Origin: Lentisphaeria bacterium
Lineage (GTDB): Bacteria > Verrucomicrobiota > Lentisphaeria > Victivallales > JAUVCU01
DNA: 8,358 nt
NCBI GenBank assembly: GCA_030590715.1
Contig: JAUVCU010000052.1
Coordinates: forward strand, 1-8,358
Reading direction: 5' to 3'
This document shows positions 1 through 4,810 of the stretch, piece by piece (the stretch's first letter is position 1; the number at the start of each line of letters is the position of its first letter). The notes below the pieces were generated by a model that was given only the letters and a program-made list of their open reading frames with translations, was not told where the DNA came from and did not search any database. The translations under genes were made by a program, and so were the position numbers.

Positions 1-1066
1 CTACAATCCCTCGAACTTCACTGTTTCCAAGTTTTGTTTTAGTCTGCCCCTCAAACTGAGGTTCTGGGATTTTAACACTTACAACGGCAGTAAGACCTTC
101 ACGGGTGTCGTTACCAGTCATCGCTTTGTCACCTTTCAGAAGGTTGTTCTTTTTCGCGTAACTATTGATCGTACGTGTCAAAGCACCTTGCAGTCCGGAT
201 AGGTGAGTTCCACCTTCGTGTGTATTGATGTTATTTGCATAACTGAAAATATTTTCCGTATATCCGTCGTTGTACTGCATTGCCAGTTCAACATCGATTC
301 CGTCTTTTACTTTTTCAAAATAAATCACCTGCTCAAATAGAGCTTGTTTGTTTATATTCAAATGTTTAACGAATTCAGAAATACCACCTTCGTAATGGAA
401 CGTTTCTTTGCGAACACCATCGTCACCGCGTTCATCTGAAAGCTTAATTGTTACACCACGGTTAAGAAACGCTAGCTCTCTAAGGCGTTTTGCAAGAATA
501 TCCCAAACGTATTCGCCGGTTTCGAAAATCGTCATGTCCGGTTTGAAGGTAACTTTTGTTCCAGTAGAATCTACTGGCTGAAGTTTAGTAAGTTGTGAAA
601 CCGTATTACCGCACTCGAATTTGATTTGGTGGGCGAATCCATCACGATGAACTTCAACGTGAAGCCATTCACTCAGTGCATTTACACAAGAAACACCAAC
701 TCCGTGAAGACCTCCGGAAACTTTATAAGCACTGCTGTCGAATTTACCTCCGGCGTGAAGAATAGTCATCACAACCTCTACGGCCGGTTTACCTTCACCT
801 TCGTGCATGTCGATAGGAATACCACGACCGTCGTCTGAAACAGAAATACTATTGTCCGGGTGGATAATTACATCGACTGCAGTTGCATATTTCCCAAGAC
901 ACTCATCGATACTGTTATCAACTACCTCATACACCAAATGGTGCAGACCGCGTTGCCCTGTATCTCCGATGTACATTCCCGGACGCAAGCGAACGGCTTC
1001 TAGCCCCTCAAGGACCTGAATCTCATTTGCGTTATATTCTTTATTTGCTACGACTTCTTCTGACAT
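1..1066 (-). CDS. gyrB: DNA gyrase subunit B, N-terminal part (gene cut by the window edge)
   Basis: This is the ATPase subunit of DNA gyrase, a GyrA2GyrB2 type II topoisomerase that introduces negative supercoils using ATP. The 355 visible codons cover the GHKL ATPase domain and most of the transducer domain. Visible motifs are RLRPGMYIGD (27-35), YEVVDNSIDE with the expected general-base Glu47 and Mg-binding Asn51, SDDGRGIP (77-84) with Asp78, GGKFDSSAY (106-114) and the ATP-lid loop GGLHGVGVS (118-126). QTKTKL at 341-346 holds the transducer Gln/Lys pair that contacts ATP. The frame is open without interruption to the left edge, so the TOPRIM and C-terminal parts lie outside. ATG at 1066 is preceded by AGGGGA (1071-1076) four bases upstream, and the N-terminal length fits the family. 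ParE is the main alternative; GyrB is preferred on overall wording, but the distinguishing C-terminal region is not visible. Confidence 0.95.
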   Translation of the reverse strand, partial: MSEEVVANKEYNANEIQVLEGLEAVRLRPGMYIGDTGQRGLHHLVYEVVDNSIDECLGKYATAVDVIIHPDNSISVSDDGRGIPIDMHEGEGKPAVEVVMTILHAGGKFDSSAYKVSGGLHGVGVSCVNALSEWLHVEVHRDGFAHQIKFECGNTVSQLTKLQPVDSTGTKVTFKPDMTIFETGEYVWDILAKRLRELAFLNRGVTIKLSDERGDDGVRKETFHYEGGISEFVKHLNINKQALFEQVIYFEKVKDGIDVELAMQYNDGYTENIFSYANNINTHEGGTHLSGLQGALTRTINSYAKKNNLLKGDKAMTGNDTREGLTAVVSVKIPEPQFEGQTKTKLGNSEVRGIV

Positions 1067-1283
1067 AAAATCCCCTATCTTCTCGGTATGTTTTATCCAT
1101 AAATCTTTTTCATTTTTTCAACCCGATTAATCTATCGCCACGGCACTCTTTTGCAATATAATTTCACCTCATTACAATTAATTAAACGTCGAATTTTCAC
1201 ACAGAAAAACCATTCCTAAAAACAATGGTTAAAAAGGGGTGGATTTGCTTTTTAATGTACCCCATAGCACAGAGGTTAATAAA
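1067..1283. other. Intergenic region upstream of gyrB
   Basis: This 217-base AT-rich region lies between the guaA terminator and gyrB. It holds the gyrB ribosome binding site (1071-1076), a candidate gyrB promoter and a small imperfectly placed hairpin (AACCATT 1208-1214, AATGGTT 1224-1230, 9-base loop). On the minus strand that hairpin is followed by a short T-run, so it could be a weak second terminator. No convincing gene was seen; a 22-codon minus-strand reading frame starting at 1265 lacks a ribosome binding site. Confidence 0.5.
1129..1156 (-). promoter_or_regulatory. Candidate gyrB promoter
   Basis: On the minus strand, TTGCAA (1151-1156) and TAGATT (1129-1134) are separated by 16 bases, giving a plausible sigma-70-like promoter with a leader of roughly 55 bases. 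The hexamers match only partly and other AT-rich hexamers are nearby, so this is one candidate among several. Confidence 0.3.
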
Positions 1284-1320
1284 AAAGGCTATTTACCGTT
1301 TAAAACGATAAATAGCCTTT
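1276..1320 (-). terminator. Intrinsic terminator of guaA
   Basis: Arms 1284-1301 and 1303-1320 pair almost completely: AAAGGCTATTTA on one side matches TAAATAGCCTTT on the other, with a single C/A mismatch at 1296/1308 and a tiny loop. On the minus strand the hairpin is followed directly by a run of T (1281-1286) and then ATT. It begins 30 bases after the guaA stop codon. The T-run is on the minus-strand 3' side, so the terminator acts on guaA and insulates gyrB. Confidence 0.88.
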
Positions 1321-1350
1321 GTGTGATCTTAATTGTAAGCAGTTATAGAA

Positions 1351-3138
1351 CTACTCCCACTCAATAGTTCCTGGCGGCTTGTGAGTGATGTCGTAAAGCA
1401 ACGCTCCAACGCCTGCTGCTTCAAGAATAGACCAAAGTTTGTTAAGAAGCTCTTTGTCCATTTCATAGAAGTTGGCTGTCATTGCTTCAGTTGAGCAAAC
1501 AGGGCGCAATACAACAACAGGCTTTCCGTCTACTGTTAGTGGCACAAGAACAACAGGCATCTGCCAGATCTCTTTGTATAGGTCGTTATCCTGAAGGAAG
1601 TCGGTACAAAGGTCATCAATTTGGCGAAGGAAGTCAAGCGGCTCCTTTGTGCAGAATTGCTTGATCAGTTTGAAATCTGATTTTACTTTCGGTCCAACTT
1701 GATAAACAAGGCGGTTGATCTCTGCGAATCTGTTTGTGATCGCAGTACTGTATTTTTCGCATTCAGCCCACGTCTGTTCAGTTTGAACAACAAATGGCGA
1801 AGCGTATGTACGTCCGTCGCCTTGTACTCCAACACTTTTGATCGGAAGAATTGTTCCGTCTATGTTGTTGTCGGCAAGGTATGTGTTAATCTCATCACTG
1901 TTTTGTGTTGCAACACCCTCTTTGTCGCTGCAAAGAAGGCGAACACCAAGGCCTGGTCCCGGGAACGGGTGACGCCATACAAGTGCGTGAGGAATATCTA
2001 GTTCTTCACCAAGTGCGCGAACTTCATCTTTGTAAAGGTCTGCAAGTGGCTCAATGATCAGTCCTTTCTCAAGAAGATCCATTATAGCTTCTACACGGTT
2101 GTGGTGAGTTTTGATAACTTCAGCGTTATCAGTTCCGCCACTTTCAATTGTGTCCGGATAGATTGTCCCTTGAGCAAGAAGCCATTTTTCAGGATCAAGA
2201 TCAAGTTTCGCAATTTCGATATCTTTAACTTGAAGGAACGTGTCCCCGATGATCTTGCGTTTTTCTTCCGGAATAGATTTTCCTTCAAGGTTTTTAAGGA
2301 AAAGATCTGTCGAATCAGAAACATGAAGATTGTCAATGTCGTGTTCTGCAAGGAACTTATCAACTGCAACACTTTCGTTGTGGCGCATAAGTCCGTTGTC
2401 GATGTGAAGACCAAGTACGCGGTCTTTACCGAAAATTTTATTAAGAAGAACGAACGCAACAGTCGAGTCAACTCCACCGGAAACAAGAAGGAAGATATTT
2501 TTGTCTCCAACCTGCTTGATAAGTTTTTCTGTCAGCTCGTCAAGGTAGTTCTTTGTGCTCCATGTTTTTTCGCATTCACAGATGTTTACGAAGTTTTCAA
2601 GAAGCTTTGTTCCGAATTTAGAATGAGTCACTTCCGGGTGGAACTGGATTCCGTAGATCTTTTTCTCATCGTTTGCAACTGCAGACTGTTCGCAGTCATC
2701 AGTGCTGGCGATAGTAACAAACCCTTCAGCTGGACGACTTACTTTATCCCCATGGCTCATCCACATTGCAGATTCCATTGGAAGGCCTTTTAGAAGAGCG
2801 TGTTCTGGTTGAACCAGTTTAAGCATAGCAACACCGTACTCTTTTACTTTGCCCGGGGTAACTTCTCCGCCAAGAGTCTGGTTGATCAGCTGGTGACCGT
2901 AGCAGATACCAAGTTTCGGCACGTCAAGGTCAAGTATTTCGTGGTTGAATTCAGGTCGGTTTTCTTCGTAAACGCTTGATGGTCCACCTGAAAAAATAAT
3001 TCCGGCGAACCCTTCAAATTTGTCGATAGAAGCGGTTGGTGCCAATATCTCCGTGAATACTCCTAGTCGTCTAACGCGATTCGCGATCAAATGAGCGTAC
3101 TGCCCACCAAAATCCAATACTGCAATCTTATATTTCAT
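1351..3138 (-). CDS. guaA: GMP synthase (glutamine-hydrolysing), long eukaryote-like form
   Basis: The enzyme amidates XMP to GMP using ATP and glutamine, the last step of guanine nucleotide synthesis, in the cytoplasm. The protein has 595 residues. The N-terminal class I glutamine amidotransferase domain (about 1-190) shows FSGGPSSVYEENRPEF (49-64), GICYGHQ with nucleophile Cys79, and FHPE with His167 and Glu169. The ATP-pyrophosphatase domain carries the PP-loop SGGVDS (220-225), GTIYPDTIES (324-333) and RHPFPGPGLG (389-398). The C-terminus ends in the family signature KPPGTIEWE. Usual bacterial GuaA has about 510-525 residues; here an extra stretch of about 70-80 residues lies within the dimerisation part (roughly 449-530), as in the long eukaryotic form. 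The start at 3138 is chosen because MKYKIAVLDFGGQY matches where the family begins; an in-frame ATG at 3201 would add 21 atypical residues. The ribosome binding site is weak (AAGAAC). Confidence 0.97.
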   Translation of the reverse strand: MKYKIAVLDFGGQYAHLIANRVRRLGVFTEILAPTASIDKFEGFAGIIFSGGPSSVYEENRPEFNHEILDLDVPKLGICYGHQLINQTLGGEVTPGKVKEYGVAMLKLVQPEHALLKGLPMESAMWMSHGDKVSRPAEGFVTIASTDDCEQSAVANDEKKIYGIQFHPEVTHSKFGTKLLENFVNICECEKTWSTKNYLDELTEKLIKQVGDKNIFLLVSGGVDSTVAFVLLNKIFGKDRVLGLHIDNGLMRHNESVAVDKFLAEHDIDNLHVSDSTDLFLKNLEGKSIPEEKRKIIGDTFLQVKDIEIAKLDLDPEKWLLAQGTIYPDTIESGGTDNAEVIKTHHNRVEAIMDLLEKGLIIEPLADLYKDEVRALGEELDIPHALVWRHPFPGPGLGVRLLCSDKEGVATQNSDEINTYLADNNIDGTILPIKSVGVQGDGRTYASPFVVQTEQTWAECEKYSTAITNRFAEINRLVYQVGPKVKSDFKLIKQFCTKEPLDFLRQIDDLCTDFLQDNDLYKEIWQMPVVLVPLTVDGKPVVVLRPVCSTEAMTANFYEMDKELLNKLWSILEAAGVGALLYDITHKPPGTIEWE

Positions 3139-3312
3139 AATCGTTCTTTTTGGTTGTCTTTTAATTTTAATAAATTCGCCGTCAATATAGTCGGATATCA
3201 TTATTATTCCATATTTAACAATATAAAAAAAATCACAACATTTTGCTCTGCTTATACTTTTGAATTTTTCGATAATTTATCAGGTCGGCTGCATGGATGC
3301 AATGAATGATAT
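3139..3312. other. Intergenic region between the ATPase gene and guaA
   Basis: This AT-rich 174-base gap lies downstream of the ATPase stop codon and upstream of guaA, both on the minus strand. It has no convincing intrinsic terminator for the ATPase gene; only a small TGCAT/ATGCA palindrome (3289-3301 area) without a T-run is visible, so some readthrough into guaA is possible. No purine (PurR-like) operator or purine riboswitch was recognised by eye. Confidence 0.45.
3158..3185 (-). promoter_or_regulatory. Weak candidate guaA promoter
   Basis: On the minus strand, TTGACG (3180-3185) is followed after 16 bases by TAAAAG (3158-3163). Transcription would start about 13 bases before the ATG at 3138, and the upstream ATG at 3201 would then be left out of the message. 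The -10 match is poor, so the true promoter may lie further upstream in the T-rich stretch near 3200-3240. Confidence 0.2.
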
Positions 3313-4539
3313 TCAGCTGCAGAAATCCATTACTTCCAAGCATGACTCATCCTTCAGTACAACAGGTTGAAGTGATATGCCCGGATAGGTTTCAGCAAAC
3401 TTTTTATATTTATTGTGTTTGAACTTTGAAGCTTGGATCTTTATTTCAAAAGCTGACTTTTCATCGAGGATGAAATCCACCTCTTTTTTATCCTGTGTTC
3501 GCCAGAACCGGATGTCTTCCACGCCTGACTTTACGACTTCTGAAAAGAAAATGTTTTCCAGCGTGCTCCCAGAGTCTGTTCTGCGCTCTATCATTTCAAA
3601 TGAATTGAGCAGCGAGTTTCTGTAGCCTGGGTCGTACATAAACACTTTCGGCATTTTCGTCAATTCTTTGCGTAGATTCATGTGAAGCGGCGTCATCGTT
3701 CTGAGAATAAATGATTTTTGGAGGATGTGAATGAAATGCCTGACTGCCGTATGTGACAGTCCAACAGTGTTCGCAAGTTCGTTGTAGTTTGTCAGTTCTC
3801 CGCACTGTGAGGCAAGAATTTTGAGTAATACATAAAATTTACTTTCATCCTTCACTCCGGCTTCGCTTATATCTTTTTTCAAAAGACTCTGGTGCAGTTC
3901 TTTGAGTAGATCCTGCTTTTCTTTTAAGTCACGTTCTAAAACAATTTTTGGGTATCCTCCAAAAGTTGTGTATTCCTGCCAGAACAACTCAAGCTTTTTT
4001 TTCTGAGGCTTTAGCAGGTTTAGCTTTTTTTGCGACTTTAAATACCCGCTCACATTTACTTTGTCTGCAAGTTTATCTTCATTTTTTGACCTTAGAAATT
4101 CGGAAAAGGAAAACGGATAAATATTCAGAATTCGCTTTCGTCCTGCAAGTGAATCTGAGAACTTCTTATCAATATAAAAAGCGGACGAACCTGTCGCTAT
4201 AATTTTTATTTTATCGTTATATTGATCATAAACATATTTAAGAAAATTTGAAGGGTTGTCAAGATATTGGATCTCGTCGAGAAGCAGGTAGCACTTTGAA
4301 TCACTTTCCTTATTTATGTAACGAAAAATGTTTTCGGGATGTTCATTTAAATCCGCTAAAAGGCTCGGATCCTCCAGCGTGAAGCTTTCAGCATTTCTGC
4401 CCTGCGATTCCAAATGTCGTTTTGTCGCGCGCAGTAGAGTCGTTTTTCCCACCTGACGGGCTCCTATCAAAAGAAGGATGTTGTCCTTGTTTACTTGTCT
4501 GTAAAGCTCTTTTTCTATTGTTCTTGTAACATTCATCAT
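3313..4539 (-). CDS. AAA_14/DUF4143-family ATP-binding protein
   Basis: This 408-residue P-loop ATPase belongs to a widespread family of unknown function. The N-terminal AAA domain has Walker A GARQVGKTT (26-34), Walker B YLLLDEIQ (84-91), a sensor-1-like ATGSSA (115-120) and an arginine-rich LAGRKR (131-136) followed by YPFSFSEFL (141-149). After a charged lysine-rich linker (about 168-185), TTFGGYPKIV (191-200) marks the DUF4143 part. A winged-helix-like segment (about 235-285, with NYNELANTVGLSHTAVRHFI at 251-270) follows. Near the C-terminus, Glu328, VDF Asp355 and FEIK Glu365/Lys367 resemble the PD-(D/E)XK nuclease core. The start is at 4539 or the adjacent ATG at 4536; the purine-rich AGAGAAGAG immediately upstream fits the second slightly better. 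No partner gene is adjacent on the same strand upstream. Family membership is clear from motifs; cellular role, substrate and any nuclease activity are unknown. Confidence 0.9.
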   Translation of the reverse strand: MMNVTRTIEKELYRQVNKDNILLLIGARQVGKTTLLRATKRHLESQGRNAESFTLEDPSLLADLNEHPENIFRYINKESDSKCYLLLDEIQYLDNPSNFLKYVYDQYNDKIKIIATGSSAFYIDKKFSDSLAGRKRILNIYPFSFSEFLRSKNEDKLADKVNVSGYLKSQKKLNLLKPQKKKLELFWQEYTTFGGYPKIVLERDLKEKQDLLKELHQSLLKKDISEAGVKDESKFYVLLKILASQCGELTNYNELANTVGLSHTAVRHFIHILQKSFILRTMTPLHMNLRKELTKMPKVFMYDPGYRNSLLNSFEMIERRTDSGSTLENIFFSEVVKSGVEDIRFWRTQDKKEVDFILDEKSAFEIKIQASKFKHNKYKKFAETYPGISLQPVVLKDESCLEVMDFCS

Positions 4540-4559
4540 CTCTTCTCTTTATTGAATGA

Positions 4560-4588
4560 ATTATACTTCATTTCTCCATAAAAGTAAA
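4560..4588 (-). promoter_or_regulatory. Promoter of the ATPase gene, overlapping the repeat array
   Basis: On the minus strand, a perfect TATAAT (4560-4565) lies 17 bases from TTTACT (4583-4588), which matches four of six bases of the -35 consensus. Spacing is ideal, and the start point would be about 15 bases upstream of the ATG. The -35 hexamer is the outermost arm of the first palindromic repeat, so a protein bound there would compete with RNA polymerase. Confidence 0.6.
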
Positions 4589-4677
4589 TAATATTGGATA
4601 ATATTTACTTTGCAAGTAAAAAATATTGGATAATATTTACTTTGCAAGTAAAAAATATCGGATAATATTTACTTAGA
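4582..4677. repeat. Three tandem 32-bp palindromic repeats (probable operator array)
   Basis: Copies occupy 4582-4613, 4614-4645 and about 4646-4677. Copies 1 and 2 differ at one base; copy 3 has one internal change (T to C at 4659) and a diverged tail after 4674. Each copy is an inverted repeat with arms AAGTAAA and TTTACTT around an AT-rich centre containing GGATAAT. This gives six half-sites: 4582-4588, 4604-4610, 4614-4620, 4636-4642, 4646-4652 and 4668-4674. The junctions form tight palindromes too, TTTACTT-TGC-AAGTAAA (4604-4620), and the equivalent at 4636-4652. The 32-base period is close to three helical turns. The array overlaps the ATPase promoter and ends about 130 bases before the divergent oxidoreductase gene, so it is most simply read as a regulator-binding array. 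Confidence 0.85.
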
Positions 4678-4702
4678 GTCTATTCAAAGAAATACTTGAC
4701 TC

Positions 4703-4759
4703 TTGTTCTGGTTGAAAAACAGTTTCATACTTGACGGGAGCAATGCAGAATTTTTTGAT
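4703..4759 (+). promoter_or_regulatory. Candidate promoters of the oxidoreductase gene
   Basis: Two plus-strand candidates lie in tandem. The first is TTGTTC (4703-4708) with CATACT (4726-4731), 17-base spacing. The second is TTGACG (4731-4736) with TTTGAT (4754-4759), 17-base spacing, which would give a leader of about 45 bases. Both -10 elements are imperfect. Neither overlaps the palindromic repeats, though both are close enough for a bound regulator to influence them. Confidence 0.3.
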
Positions 4760-4810
4760 AAAAGAGTTAAGATATGGAGAATAATAAGACAATGAGATGA
4801 AGAGGGTCAA

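Noticed and set aside
1197..1265. A 22-codon minus-strand small gene between guaA and gyrB
   Set aside because: It has no ribosome binding site, starts just after the guaA terminator and shows no recognisable features.
2101..2793. A 230-codon plus-strand reading frame opposite guaA
   Set aside because: It lies entirely antisense to a well-conserved guaA region and its translation has no family motifs; it is a shadow of that gene.
3139..3201. A 21-residue N-terminal extension of GuaA from the ATG at 3201
   Set aside because: GuaA proteins normally begin just before the IAVLDFGGQY motif, and the extension is lysine-rich without resemblance to a targeting or family sequence.
3289..3303. A terminator hairpin for the ATPase gene
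   Set aside because: The TGCAT/ATGCA stem is only five base pairs with a two-base loop and no following T-run.
4582..4677. A short CRISPR array
   Set aside because: The 32-base units are directly adjacent with no variable spacers between them, and no cas gene is present; this is a tandem repeat.
4582..4677. Replication-origin iterons or a plasmid origin
   Set aside because: No replication initiator, DnaA-box cluster or partition gene is nearby, and the array sits precisely on a promoter.
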